The position numbers and the translations under genes were made by a program. DNA of 64,000 bases from contig NZ_JADUCM010000001.1 of the NCBI RefSeq assembly GCF_016009175.1, forward strand, positions 248,001 to 312,000, read 5' to 3'. Below the pieces are notes generated by a model, which had not been told where the DNA came from, searched no databases, and saw only the letters and a list, made by a program, of their open reading frames with translations. This stretch comes from Pseudomonas alkylphenolica. GTDB lineage: Bacteria; Pseudomonadota; Gammaproteobacteria; Pseudomonadales; Pseudomonadaceae. Shown here piece by piece: positions 25,852-35,592 of the stretch; within the stretch, counting starts at the first letter, position 1; each line of letters opens with the position of its first letter.

Positions 25852-27356
25852 TTGACACCTTCCTTCGCTTCATCGAGCAGGTTGCCCCAGTCGGTGCGTT
25901 GCTGCATCTGTTGGCGGGTGGCGGGGTCGAGCAGCGGACGGTCACTGTACCAACCGCCGCCGAGGGCCTTGTACAGAGCGATCAGGCTGTTGACGGCCGT
26001 GTTGCGATTGACCAGGTAGTTATCCTGCTGGGCGAACAGGGCAGCCTGGGCATCGAGTACCCGCTGGAAATCCGAATAGCCTTCACGGTACTGGGCATTG
26101 GCCAGGGATACCGAGCGCTCGGCGGCAATCGACGCTTCGCTGAGGATACGGTCGCGTTCCAGGGCCTTGACCAGACCGGTGGCCGCATCGTCGGCCTCAC
26201 GTGCCGCCTGGCGAACGCTGTCCTGGTAGACGACTATCAATTGCTGCAGGCGGGCATCCTGGATGCGCACGTTGTTGGTGATTCGGCCATGGTCGAACAC
26301 GTCCCAGCGCAGGCTCGGCCCGCCGATCAGGTCCAGGGTGTTGGAAGTGCCGTCCAGAGAGCTTGCGGACCACACAATGCTGCCCAGCAGGCTGATGGAG
26401 GGGTAAAGGTCGGCCTCGGCGACACCGATCAGCGCCGATTGGGCTGCGACCTGTGCTTCTGCGGTACGAACATCCGGGCGGCGCAACAGCAAGTCGGCCG
26501 GCACACCCTGCAGCACGGCACGGTCGACCAAGGGCACCATACCGGTGTTGCTATGGAGTTCCGGCATCGCGCCGGGCGGGCGGCCTATCAAGGTGGACAA
26601 TGCATTGCGTGTGCTTGCGACCTGCGCCTCGAGATCGGGAATGGTGCTCAGGGTTCCCAGGTACTGAGTCTTGGCCTGTTGCAGGTCTAGCTCGGCATTG
26701 TCACCGCTGGTAAACAGGCGCTCGGTAATCTCATAGCTGCGCTTCTGCAGTCTGGCGTTGTTCCTGGCGATGAGCAGGCGCGCCTCGGCGGTACGCAGCG
26801 CGTAGTAGGTTTGCGCCACCTGAGCGTGAAGCAGTACCAGAACGTTTTCATAGTTGCTTTGGGCGGCGAACCAAGACGCATCGGCCGACTCGATGGCGCG
26901 GCTGAATCGGCCCCAGAAATCCAGTTCCCAGCCGACGTCGAAACCCGCGCTGTGTTGCCATAGATGGCTGTCTTGCGGGTTGTCGCCGCCCCATTGGCGA
27001 CGCTTGAGGTAGACGCTGTCGGCGCTGACCTGCTGGAATTGGGGGTAGCGGTTACTTAACGCGATACCCAATTGTGCGCGGGCTTCCATTACCCGCAGAC
27101 CGGCGATCTCCAGGTCGGCATTGTGGGCATCGGCCTCGGCGATCAGATGGTCGAGCACCGGGTCGGTAAATACGTGCCACCACTGCCGGCTATCGGGTTG
27201 CGTATGTTGCTGGCTGACACGCTCCAGAGCCTGAGTGTTCCAGTGCCCGACCCAGGCCTGGGTCGGTGACTGGAAGTCAGGGCCAAGGCGCACACAGCCA
27301 CCCAGGCCCAAGGCGCCACACAGCAGCAGCCGGCTCATGCGAGCAGGACACGACAT
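25848..27356 (-). CDS. Outer-membrane efflux lipoprotein, OprM/NodT family
   Basis: 502 residues. Lipobox LGGC after an N-terminal hydrophobic segment, then two OEP repeats with the long helical barrel (about 60-480), containing the typical RPDVRTAEAQVAAQSALIGVAEADLYPSI segment. I chose the ATG at 27356, ten bases after GAGGAG; a GTG at 27365 is too close to it. Exports small molecules with the adaptor and pump encoded just downstream. Confidence 0.92.
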   Translation of the reverse strand: MSCPARMSRLLLCGALGLGGCVRLGPDFQSPTQAWVGHWNTQALERVSQQHTQPDSRQWWHVFTDPVLDHLIAEADAHNADLEIAGLRVMEARAQLGIALSNRYPQFQQVSADSVYLKRRQWGGDNPQDSHLWQHSAGFDVGWELDFWGRFSRAIESADASWFAAQSNYENVLVLLHAQVAQTYYALRTAEARLLIARNNARLQKRSYEITERLFTSGDNAELDLQQAKTQYLGTLSTIPDLEAQVASTRNALSTLIGRPPGAMPELHSNTGMVPLVDRAVLQGVPADLLLRRPDVRTAEAQVAAQSALIGVAEADLYPSISLLGSIVWSASSLDGTSNTLDLIGGPSLRWDVFDHGRITNNVRIQDARLQQLIVVYQDSVRQAAREADDAATGLVKALERDRILSEASIAAERSVSLANAQYREGYSDFQRVLDAQAALFAQQDNYLVNRNTAVNSLIALYKALGGGWYSDRPLLDPATRQQMQQRTDWGNLLDEAKEGVN

Positions 27357-27370
27357 CAAGCACACTCTCC

Positions 27371-28516
27371 TCAGCCCGATGGATGCTCGTCTGGTTTCTC
27401 AAGTCGCGGTTGCTCATCGCGCGACTGTTCATCCAGTACGTCGATTAGCGGTTTGTCCTCGACCCATTGCCAGAACAGTTGATAGGCGACCGCCAGTACC
27501 ACCGGCCCGATGAACAGCCCGATGAAACCGCCGCTGACCATACCGCCCAAGGCACCAATCAGGATCACTGGCATAGGTACATCGACGCCGCGGCCCAGCA
27601 TCATTGGCTTGAGGATGTTGTCGGCCATGCCGGCAATCAGGCTGTAGATGGCAAACACGATTGTGGCAAGCGAGGTTCCCTCAGTGGCAAAGACATAGGC
27701 GATTACCGGCAAACTCACAAGAATCACCGGCAACTGCATGATCCCCATCAACAGCGCGAGCATGGCCAGCAGCCCAGCACCGGGCACCCCCATGAGCACG
27801 AAGCCGACCCCCACCAGCAGCATTTGGATAAAGGCGATACCCACCACGCCCTGGGCGACCGCGCGGATGGTCGCGGTGCACAGCTCGGTAATGCGCGGGC
27901 CGCGCGTGGGGCCGGAGAGGCGGGTGGCGATAGCGATGGCGCTGCGTTCGCCGTTTTCACCGTAGGCCATGAGCACACCGGCAATGATCAGGGCACCGAT
28001 GAACAGCAGAAAGCCCACGCCAACACCGGCCATCTTGCCCAGCAGGGTCAAACCGACCGTCTTGATGTAAGGCATCAGCTTCATCAGTACGCTGCTCATG
28101 TCGGTCGCCGACTGCATCCAGAAGGTGTAGAGCGGTTTGCCAATCAGGGGCAGGGCGGCGATCTTTTCGCTTGGCAGCGGGATTTCCAGGCTGTCGGACC
28201 TGAGCACGGCGAGGGTGCCTTCGATCGAATCGCTGATCGAAGTGCCCAGCAGGTAAATCGGCACCATCAGCAAGCCCAGGGCGACCACTACGATCAGGGT
28301 AGCGGTGCGACCGTCCTTGTTACCCAGTTTGCCCTTGAGCATGTTGTGCAGCGGGTACAGGGTAATGGCCAGTATTACTGCCCAGAGCATCAAATTGAGA
28401 AAGGGATGAAAGATCTGGAAGCAGAACAGCACCAGCACCGTGATCAGGCCGGCGCGAATTAGAACATCGAGCAACCCACCGGACAGCGCCCTTGCAGAAA
28501 TGTTCGTGCGCAACAT
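27371..28516 (-). CDS. AI-2E family (PerM-like) membrane protein
   Basis: 381 residues with about eight membrane helices and the central soluble loop and GGGVSGGFIGLFIGP-like segment (GALGGMVSGGFIGLFIGPVV) of AI-2E/YdiK/PerM proteins. First gene of the minus-strand exporter operon, 14 bases before the outer-membrane gene. Members export small molecules or ions, but the role of this one is not known. Confidence 0.88.
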   Translation of the reverse strand: MLRTNISARALSGGLLDVLIRAGLITVLVLFCFQIFHPFLNLMLWAVILAITLYPLHNMLKGKLGNKDGRTATLIVVVALGLLMVPIYLLGTSISDSIEGTLAVLRSDSLEIPLPSEKIAALPLIGKPLYTFWMQSATDMSSVLMKLMPYIKTVGLTLLGKMAGVGVGFLLFIGALIIAGVLMAYGENGERSAIAIATRLSGPTRGPRITELCTATIRAVAQGVVGIAFIQMLLVGVGFVLMGVPGAGLLAMLALLMGIMQLPVILVSLPVIAYVFATEGTSLATIVFAIYSLIAGMADNILKPMMLGRGVDVPMPVILIGALGGMVSGGFIGLFIGPVVLAVAYQLFWQWVEDKPLIDVLDEQSRDEQPRLEKPDEHPSG

Positions 28517-28606
28517 TGTCTAGTCCCTCGCGATTCGCACCAGGATCGGGATACGCTTAGGCAGCATAGACGTTGATTTGCCGGGAGCTCCAAGCTCTCG
28601 CAACGG

Positions 28607-28632
28607 TAGCTGCCCTCCGTGAAGGGCAGCTA
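28607..28632 (-). terminator. Hairpin downstream of the aminotransferase gene
   Basis: TAGCTGCCCT / AGGGCAGCTA, ten perfect pairs with a six-base loop, 48 bases after the aminotransferase stop and before the exporter operon promoter. Confidence 0.6.
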
Positions 28633-28679
28633 TGGGTAGACGCACAGCACCATGGGCTGGCTGACGGCAAGATGAGGGC

Positions 28680-29813
28680 TTAGTTGACTAGCACTTCGTC
28701 CAGGGCCTGCTCCAGGGTGCTGACCGTGCGCTCGATATTGTGCAGCTTTTCGAGCCCGAACAGGCCGAGGCGGAAGGTCTGGAAGTCGGCCGGCTCGTCG
28801 CATTGCAACGGTACGCCGGCGGCGATCTGCAGGCCGTGCTCGGCAAATTTCCTGCCGCTTTTGATGTCGGCATCATCGGTGTAGCTCACCACCACGCCAG
28901 CGGCCTGAAAGCCGACTGCAGCCACGCTTTTGATGCCTTTGCCGGTGAGCATTGCGCGCACCCGGTCGCCCAGCGCCTGTTGTTCATCGCGGACCTTGTC
29001 GAAACCGTAGGCTTGCATCTCTTTCATCACGTCGTTGAAGCGCGCGAGGGCATCGCTGGGCATGGTCGCATGGTAGGCATGCCCGCCCTGTTCGTAGGCC
29101 TGCATGATCTGCAGCCACTTTTTCAGGTCGCAGGCAAAGCTGCTGCTTTGCGTCTGCTCGATGCGCTCCAGAGCCAAGGCACTGAACATCACCAGGGCAC
29201 AGCAAGGGGAGGCGCTCCAGCCTTTTTGCGGTGCGCTGATCAGCAGGTCTACAGCGCACTTGTGCATATCAACCCAGATCGTGCCCGAGGCGATGCAGTC
29301 CAGCACGAACAGGCCACCCACCGCATGCACGGCGTCGCCGACGGCCCGCAGGTAGTCGTCGGGCAGGATGATCCCTGAGGAGGTTTCAACGTGGGGAGCG
29401 AAGACAATCTGCGGCTTGTGCACCGCAATGGCAGCCAGCACTTCGTCCAGCGGGGGAGGCGCGTAGGCAGCCTGGCGACCGCTTTCGACCGGTCGGGCTT
29501 TGAGCACCGTGGTGGCCGCCGGGATGTTGCCCATCTCCAGGATCTGGCTCCAGCGATAACTGAACCAGCCGTTGCGTATCACCAGGCATTGCTGGCCGGT
29601 GGCAAACTGCCGTGCTACCGCTTCCATGCCGAAGGTGCCACTGCCCGGCACCACCGCCACTGCCTGGGCGTTGTAGACCTGTTTCAGGGTGCTGGAAATG
29701 TTCTTCATCACGCCTTGAAACTGCTGCGACATGTGGTTGAGCGAGCGGTCGGTGTAGACCACCGAGTACTCAACCAGCCCCTCAGGATCGATGCTGGGAT
29801 ATAGCTTTGACAT
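28680..29813 (-). CDS. Class V PLP-dependent aminotransferase
   Basis: 377 residues from the ATG at 29813, which has AAAGGAG before it. VVPGSGTFGMEAVARQF near residue 50 binds the cofactor phosphate, FVLDCIASGTIWVDM carries the PLP-pairing aspartate, and SAPQKGWSASP holds the Schiff-base lysine. The family includes alanine-glyoxylate and serine-pyruvate type aminotransferases, or phosphonate-type 2-aminoethylphosphonate enzymes; the substrate is not determined. Single gene ending in a strong hairpin. Confidence 0.88.
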   Translation of the reverse strand: MSKLYPSIDPEGLVEYSVVYTDRSLNHMSQQFQGVMKNISSTLKQVYNAQAVAVVPGSGTFGMEAVARQFATGQQCLVIRNGWFSYRWSQILEMGNIPAATTVLKARPVESGRQAAYAPPPLDEVLAAIAVHKPQIVFAPHVETSSGIILPDDYLRAVGDAVHAVGGLFVLDCIASGTIWVDMHKCAVDLLISAPQKGWSASPCCALVMFSALALERIEQTQSSSFACDLKKWLQIMQAYEQGGHAYHATMPSDALARFNDVMKEMQAYGFDKVRDEQQALGDRVRAMLTGKGIKSVAAVGFQAAGVVVSYTDDADIKSGRKFAEHGLQIAAGVPLQCDEPADFQTFRLGLFGLEKLHNIERTVSTLEQALDEVLVN

Positions 29814-30026
29814 GCGGTGACTCCTTTGGCAGAAATTTCCGTGGTATCGACCCTGCCTCAAGCCTTGGCAAATGACAAGGTAACTTGGCCTCCAGCACGG
29901 AAGCTGACCGGAAGCATGAGCCGGCTATCGACCCTTCGCGCAACAATGGCAAGATGACCCATCATGGAGAAAGTAGCATTCGGCGCGAGGCGAAGCCGGA
30001 TACCGTGCGCATAGGAATGAGGGAAT

Positions 30027-32732
30027 ATGGCTTCGATTCATGTGGATGGTGAAGACAAGACCGCGGAGATCAGCGACTGGGCGATTTTCTGGAGCGATAA
30101 GTACAAGGCTCTGCTACTGACGTGTCATTACCCCCTCAGGAAAAAATACACCCACCCGCTCAGCGACTGTCGAGTTTCCCCCATTCGGGAGCTCAGCAAC
30201 ATGCTGCTGACGAAACCCGGCAGCACAATCGTCACGCCCATCGCCAAAGCCACGATCTACGGCGAGCGTTATGCTGTCGTGCATTATCCGGGGGGCGTCA
30301 GGCCCTATGTCTACAAGATGGACGGCATCAGCTTTACCGCCCCGACGTCGATCAAGGACACAGCGGTCTTCCGCTATCTCACTACAGTGGCGAATGCCCG
30401 ACAGGATCACGCTGAGTCGAAGACAGATCGAGAAATCGCCAACAATGTCGTGCGTCAGCTCGGAAAACTGCCCGCCATCGACGGCACAGCCTTGCAAGCC
30501 TATTGCACGGGGCACAACGGCACACGCGAGGCGGGCCAGGGGCTCATCTATCCGTTCGGGTTAAACGAAAGCCAGGTCCAGGCGGTCGAGCGGGCGTTCA
30601 GCGCGCAAATCAGTGTGATCGAAGGCCCGCCGGGGACCGGTAAGACCCAGACCATCCTCAACATCCTCGCGAATATCTTGTTACGCGGGCAGACGGTAGC
30701 GGTGTTGTCCAACAACAATGCGGCCGTGGAAAACGTCTACGAAAAGCTGGAGAAATGTGGCCTGGGCCACTTGGTCGCCAAACTCGGCAACCAGGACAAC
30801 CGCGACGCATTCTTCGCCGACCTGCCTGCTTGGCCGTCCAGCGCGCCCGAGCCTGCGCTGTCCCTGGAGGAGATCCAGGTTCTGGTGACCCGATTGAAGC
30901 AGCACCTGCACGACCACAACAAGGCGGCACAACTGCAAATCGAGCTCGACGAGCTGGTCATCGAGCGCCGCTACCTGCAGCAGTGGCAGGGGCAAAGCGA
31001 TGTGCAAACCACAGGCTCGTTGGACAAGTACGGGCTGACCCCGCGCAAGACTGCAGACCTTATGGCCTACCTGGCCAACCTCGGCGAGCAGCGCATTCAA
31101 CTCAAAGACCGCATGGAGCTACTGTTCAAATTCAGAATCTTTCGTGCCAAACCTTTCGCTCCGGGCCAGGCGCGCATGGCCATGTTTCATTCCCTGCAGA
31201 TGCATTATTACGACAAGTCGCTACGGGACAAGGAAACGGAACTGCGGGCGTGCCGTGAATCGTTGGCAAGCGCAAATTTCACGGCGTTGCTGAAAGAACT
31301 GACATCAGCATCGATGCACCATCTGAAGCAGCATCTGCAACGTCAGGTACCGCCGTCGGACAGTTTCGATGCCAAGACTTACCGCAGGCATTTTGACGCT
31401 TTCGTGCGGCGCTTTCCTGTTCTGGGAAGCGGCACGCACTCCATCGTCAACTCGATCGCACCGGGGGCGGTCCTCGACTATGTGATCATCGACGAAGCCT
31501 CTTTGCAGGACATCGTGCCAGGCATCCTGCCACTGGGTTGTGCGAAGAATCTGGTCGTCGTTGGAGACAACCGCCAGTTGCCGCACATCCCTGTAAGACT
31601 GGGGCTTCAGGCGCCTGCCGAGGCTTACGATTGCGAACATTACAGCCTGCTCGATTCATGTATCGCCGTTTTCCAGCACGCGCTGCCCAGGACCCTGCTG
31701 AAAGAGCATTACCGTTGCCACCCCAGGATCATCCAGTTCTGCAACCAGCAGTTCTACGACAACGCACTGGTGCCAATGACCGAGGACAAGGGCGAAGCAC
31801 CCCTTCGCCTGGTGGTAACGACCAAGGGCAATCACGCACGGCAGAACACCAACCTTCGGGAGTTGGACTCCCTGCTCAAGGTGCTTGAGGACGAGGGTCA
31901 GGCAGTCGGAATGGACGGCGAAGGCCGTGGTTACATAGCCCCGTTCCGGGCACAGGTGAACCTCGCTGGCACGCGCCTTCCGGCAGATTTCGTCAAGGAC
32001 ACCGTGCACAAATTCCAGGGGCGGGAGTGCGACGAGATAGTCTTTTCCACCGTACTGGACAAGAAACACTACAACCAGGCGCGAAGGCGCCTGGATTTCG
32101 TCGACGACCCCTGCATGATCAACGTGGCCGTCTCCCGTGCCAAACATCGCTTCACCCTGGTGACCGGCGATGAAGTGTTCACCGACAACAATGGCCACAT
32201 TGCCGCCCTGATCCGCTACATCAGCTATTACGCGCAGGACGAGCAGATCGTACGGGCGCCGGTGGTGTCGGCATTCGATGTGCTGTACCGCGAGTACGAC
32301 CAGTCCCTTGCACGCTTGAACGCCCGCCTGCGACCCAGGGATTCGCGCTTCAAGTCCGAGCAGATCGTGGAGCAACTGCTGCGCGAAGCGCTTTGTGCCC
32401 CGGCGTACCAGACATTGATGTATCACACTCAGATCAGGCTGGATCAGCTCGCATCGCCGGCTAACCCGCAATGGACAGAACGCCAGCGTGCCTTCTTGAG
32501 GCGCGCCAGTTGCGATTTCGTGATCTATTTCAAAGTAGGCAAGACCCCGCTAGGGGTAATCGAGGTCGATGGCGGGTACCATGATCGTTCTGAGCAGGCT
32601 GCTCGGGACGCCTTGAAGAATGACATTTTGGCTAAAAGCAGTATTCCCATCCTGCGGCTGCGGACTGTCGAGAGTGATATTGCGCAGAGAGTGGGCGACT
32701 TTATCGACCAGTGGGCTCGCCCTGGCCCCTAA
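30027..32732 (+). CDS. Superfamily 1 helicase with C-terminal DUF2726-like nuclease domain
   Basis: 901 residues. Helicase motifs in order: Walker A GPPGTGKTQTIL (about 200), Walker B DYVIIDEAS, motif III VVVGDNRQLPH, motif V TVHKFQGRECDEIVFS and motif VI VNVAVSRAKHRFTLV-like INVAVSRAKHR. The last 90 residues read FVIYFKVGKTPLGVIEVDGGYH and resemble DUF2726/PD-(D/E)XK folds (E-V-D-G with a downstream K). DNA/RNA unwinding coupled to cleavage is likely. Large helicase-nuclease proteins on their own are found in defence islands; the neighbours here are ordinary genes. Confidence 0.85.
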   Translation: MASIHVDGEDKTAEISDWAIFWSDKYKALLLTCHYPLRKKYTHPLSDCRVSPIRELSNMLLTKPGSTIVTPIAKATIYGERYAVVHYPGGVRPYVYKMDGISFTAPTSIKDTAVFRYLTTVANARQDHAESKTDREIANNVVRQLGKLPAIDGTALQAYCTGHNGTREAGQGLIYPFGLNESQVQAVERAFSAQISVIEGPPGTGKTQTILNILANILLRGQTVAVLSNNNAAVENVYEKLEKCGLGHLVAKLGNQDNRDAFFADLPAWPSSAPEPALSLEEIQVLVTRLKQHLHDHNKAAQLQIELDELVIERRYLQQWQGQSDVQTTGSLDKYGLTPRKTADLMAYLANLGEQRIQLKDRMELLFKFRIFRAKPFAPGQARMAMFHSLQMHYYDKSLRDKETELRACRESLASANFTALLKELTSASMHHLKQHLQRQVPPSDSFDAKTYRRHFDAFVRRFPVLGSGTHSIVNSIAPGAVLDYVIIDEASLQDIVPGILPLGCAKNLVVVGDNRQLPHIPVRLGLQAPAEAYDCEHYSLLDSCIAVFQHALPRTLLKEHYRCHPRIIQFCNQQFYDNALVPMTEDKGEAPLRLVVTTKGNHARQNTNLRELDSLLKVLEDEGQAVGMDGEGRGYIAPFRAQVNLAGTRLPADFVKDTVHKFQGRECDEIVFSTVLDKKHYNQARRRLDFVDDPCMINVAVSRAKHRFTLVTGDEVFTDNNGHIAALIRYISYYAQDEQIVRAPVVSAFDVLYREYDQSLARLNARLRPRDSRFKSEQIVEQLLREALCAPAYQTLMYHTQIRLDQLASPANPQWTERQRAFLRRASCDFVIYFKVGKTPLGVIEVDGGYHDRSEQAARDALKNDILAKSSIPILRLRTVESDIAQRVGDFIDQWARPGP

Positions 32733-32747
32733 GCAGCATTATTCATT

Positions 32748-33302
32748 CTAAAAATCTTCTGCCTCAGGTGCACGAAAGGCCTTGCTGTAGTAACCGGACG
32801 GATCGAAGCAGCAAACATGCTTCTTGCCGGACGCAAGCATGTCGCAGGCATCGCCGATGCGTTTTGCGCGCGTCCTGAGTTGTTTGGCTGAAGTAATCCA
32901 GTGAATCCAGTCGACGCGGGCGAGGGTGGTCGTGCTTTCCCAGACCAAACGCGCCTCAGGGGTGGCTGCCAGTGCCTCCTGAAAGTCTGGCGGGATGTCG
33001 GGCTCGGGTTCCTGCTTCACAGGGGCCAGCTCTAATGTAACGCGATCCCCAGGGGCAGCACCTGCGGCTTCGAGTAACGCTGTACTTATCTGCAGCCAAT
33101 GGCTCAGTTGGCCATCCGGCTCAAGGGTTGCCTGGAAAGGCTGCCCATTGAGTGTGCCTTCAACCGTCGTCCTTCCACGCCTGGGAAGTTGCTCGCTCGT
33201 GTCTTTTGGCAGCACGACGAACGCCCACGACGCATCGTCTCCAGGCTTTGCCGGGCGAAGAAGCGTTGCTTCGAATCGGGATTTCACATCGATTGTTTTC
33301 AT
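32748..33302 (-). CDS. DUF1905 / YdeI (OmdA)-like protein
   Basis: 184 residues. The N-terminal DUF1905 part (FEATLLRPAKPGDDASWAFVVLP...GRTTVEGTLNG) and a C-terminal YdeI part (PPDFQEALAATPEA...WIHWITSAKQLRTRAKRI) form the usual two-domain arrangement. The ATG at 33302 opens MKTIDVKSRFEA; an ORF start seven codons earlier is less likely. Function unknown; YdeI proteins are linked to acid or peptide stress. Confidence 0.82.
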   Translation of the reverse strand: MKTIDVKSRFEATLLRPAKPGDDASWAFVVLPKDTSEQLPRRGRTTVEGTLNGQPFQATLEPDGQLSHWLQISTALLEAAGAAPGDRVTLELAPVKQEPEPDIPPDFQEALAATPEARLVWESTTTLARVDWIHWITSAKQLRTRAKRIGDACDMLASGKKHVCCFDPSGYYSKAFRAPEAEDF

Positions 33303-33396
33303 GGCAACGCCTCCAGCTATCACGCCGGGCTCAGCGGCGATAAAGATTCAGTACAGAAGGAAATCTCCAGAACCGCCAGGTACTGCGCACTTTGCA

Positions 33397-34533
33397 TCAC
33401 TTCCCGTTGCGAAGCCCCATCCACAAGCGGGTTATAAACCGATCGACATTGGCTGGCATGGGCTGCTGCAAGAACAGACCGCTCCGTGCCTGGGCCGAGA
33501 TCAAAAGACCTTTCTCTGCAGCGGTCGCAGGATCAACATAGGCGGAGAAGTCTGCATTGGGATTTGCGTAGCCAATCTCCATTGAAATCCTGGCAATGAC
33601 CCTGGGCTCCAGGATGTAATTGATAAATTCTTCTGCCTCCGCTTTGTGCTTGGCCCCCTGCGCGATGGACATGTTGTCAGCCCACATCAACGCGCCTTCG
33701 CGGGGTGATGCGATCGCTATCTGAACGCCGTTATGCGCAGCCTCAGCGGTGCTCCTGGCAAGCATGAGCCCCCCCGAATACCCGACGGCGATACAGATAT
33801 CGCCAGAAGCGAGATCGGTCACAAAGCGCGAAGAGTGGAAATACTTGATGCTCGGGCGCAGCTGCATCAGCAGCTGTTGCGCCTTGAAATAGTCATCCGG
33901 TTTTGTGCTCGCGGGGTCCAGCCCCAGATAGTTAAGCGCGAGCGCATAAACCTCGGGCCCCGAGTCCGGAAAAGCCACGCCGCAAGCACTCAAGCGCGCT
34001 AGGTTTTCCGGTTTGAAAACCAGCCCCCAGGACTCGGTTTCGGAAACGTCATGCCCCAGCACTTTCTTCACCGCGTCGACGTTGTAGCCGATGGTGGTGG
34101 TGCCCCAAAGGTAGGGGACAGCATATCTGTTGCCGGGGTCTATCCTGGCCAGCTCCCCCATGAACGCCGGGTCCAGGTGCGACCAGTTCGGCAGCCGGGT
34201 CTTGTCGAGCGGCTCCAGGGCTCCCGCCTTGATCAGCTTGGGTAGCTGATTGTGCGAGGGGAAGACGATGTCGTAACCCGAGTTACCCGCGAGCAGCTTG
34301 GCCTCGAGCACTTCACCTGTGTCATACACGTCATAGGTGACCTTGATCCCGGTGTTGCGCTGAAAGTCCTCTAGCACCGACTGCGGCAGGTATTCGACCC
34401 AGTTGTACACCCGCAGCTCTCTGGCGCCGTCAGCAGCGTGGCAGTAGCCGCCAAATGAGGCCCACAGTACCAGCACCGATAGCAGCGATTTTGCCCAGCG
34501 GGCAGGCGTTGCTCGTGCGAATAGAGGTTTCAT
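33397..34533 (-). CDS. Periplasmic spermidine/putrescine-type binding protein (PotF-like)
   Basis: 378 residues with a signal peptide (about 1-34) and RVYNWVEYLP, the polyamine-binding-protein hallmark, right after it. Aromatic and acidic residues of the ligand pocket follow (YDIVFPSHNQ, SGGLMLARS). No permease or ATPase lies next to it, so it may serve a transporter encoded elsewhere or act as a sensor. It faces the LysR gene in tandem on the minus strand. Confidence 0.9.
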   Translation of the reverse strand: MKPLFARATPARWAKSLLSVLVLWASFGGYCHAADGARELRVYNWVEYLPQSVLEDFQRNTGIKVTYDVYDTGEVLEAKLLAGNSGYDIVFPSHNQLPKLIKAGALEPLDKTRLPNWSHLDPAFMGELARIDPGNRYAVPYLWGTTTIGYNVDAVKKVLGHDVSETESWGLVFKPENLARLSACGVAFPDSGPEVYALALNYLGLDPASTKPDDYFKAQQLLMQLRPSIKYFHSSRFVTDLASGDICIAVGYSGGLMLARSTAEAAHNGVQIAIASPREGALMWADNMSIAQGAKHKAEAEEFINYILEPRVIARISMEIGYANPNADFSAYVDPATAAEKGLLISAQARSGLFLQQPMPANVDRFITRLWMGLRNGK

Positions 34534-34571
34534 GATGTTTGCGCCATAACGGTTACTTGTCGCCGCCTGAG

Positions 34572-35489
34572 TCAGGCACTGTTGAGGTGTGACAGGTGGG
34601 CCTGCAGGTAATCGACGAAGGCGAGCACCTTGCGGCTGGCGCGGCGATGGCTGGGATACACCGCCAGGATGTCATCACCGAAGGCATCCGGGTCGATGAT
34701 GTAATCCTGCATCAGACGCACCAGGCGCCCTTCGCGCAAATACCTGTCCACGCTCCATTGCGGTGTATGCAGGATGCCACGCCCGGCCAGCGCATTTTGC
34801 AGCAGCAGGTCATAGCTGTCGCTTTCCAGGCGGGCGCGCTGCGGATAGTTCAGGCGAACCTTTCCTGCCGCCGACTGGACCCACCAGATCTTCACATCCA
34901 GCGCGGGGTGAACGTACTTCAGCCAGTCGTGCTGGTCGATGGTTTGCGGCGACAGTGGCAGGGGGTTGCGCGCAACGTATTCCGGGCTGGCACAGAGGAA
35001 GATGCGGTTCTGGCCGACCACCCGTGCAATCAACCCCGGCAGATCGCTGCGGCCCTGACGGATTCCCAGGTCGTAGCCGGCCTCGATCAGGTCGACAAAG
35101 TCATCGGACAATTCGACACGTAACTGGATATCTGGGTATTCCTGCAGAAAACCCGCGCACACTTCGCCCAAAAAGGCGCGCTCGAAGGCCAGGGGCGCGG
35201 TCAGCCGCAACGTACCGGACAGCCCCTGGTGCAGCTGGCTGATCTCTTCCCCAGCTTCATGCAGGCTGCGCAAGACCTGCCGCGCCGTCTCCAGATAAAT
35301 ACGGCCCGACTCGGTGAGCACAATGCGCCGGGTGCTGCGCTCGAACAGCAGGGTACCCAGCTGCTTTTCCAGCATGCTCACGGACTTGGTCAGGGCCGAA
35401 GGCGTCTTGCCCAGCATTTCTGCCGCACGGCTGAAACTGCCCTGGTCAGCCGTGGCAACAAACATCGATATCGCACCGAGCGTGTCCAT
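34572..35489 (-). CDS. LysR-family transcriptional regulator
   Basis: 305 residues. The N-terminal helix-turn-helix (ATADQGSFSRAAEMLGKTPSALTKSVSMLEKQLG) and a substrate-binding domain are typical. It is divergent from the amidohydrolase gene at 35593 with a palindrome between them, so it likely controls the amidohydrolase-porin-MFS unit. Confidence 0.92.
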   Translation of the reverse strand: MDTLGAISMFVATADQGSFSRAAEMLGKTPSALTKSVSMLEKQLGTLLFERSTRRIVLTESGRIYLETARQVLRSLHEAGEEISQLHQGLSGTLRLTAPLAFERAFLGEVCAGFLQEYPDIQLRVELSDDFVDLIEAGYDLGIRQGRSDLPGLIARVVGQNRIFLCASPEYVARNPLPLSPQTIDQHDWLKYVHPALDVKIWWVQSAAGKVRLNYPQRARLESDSYDLLLQNALAGRGILHTPQWSVDRYLREGRLVRLMQDYIIDPDAFGDDILAVYPSHRRASRKVLAFVDYLQAHLSHLNSA

Positions 35490-35506
35490 AGTTTTTCCAA
35501 ACTGGC

Positions 35507-35518
35507 AAAAAGCTTTTT
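35507..35518. promoter_or_regulatory. Palindrome in the LysR/amidohydrolase intergenic region
   Basis: AAAAAGCTTTTT is a perfect 12-base palindrome between the divergent LysR and amidohydrolase genes, a typical place for a LysR-type operator, though the T-N11-A rule is not clearly met. Confidence 0.35.
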
Positions 35519-35592
35519 AGCGAAGTGGCCATTCTGGAAATAGCATGACACAGATAGTCTCGCCGTCGCCAACAACTACAAGAGGGCAGCAC

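Noticed and set aside
24541..26019. 492-codon open frame on the plus strand
   Set aside because: Antisense to the exporter operon; no family motif.
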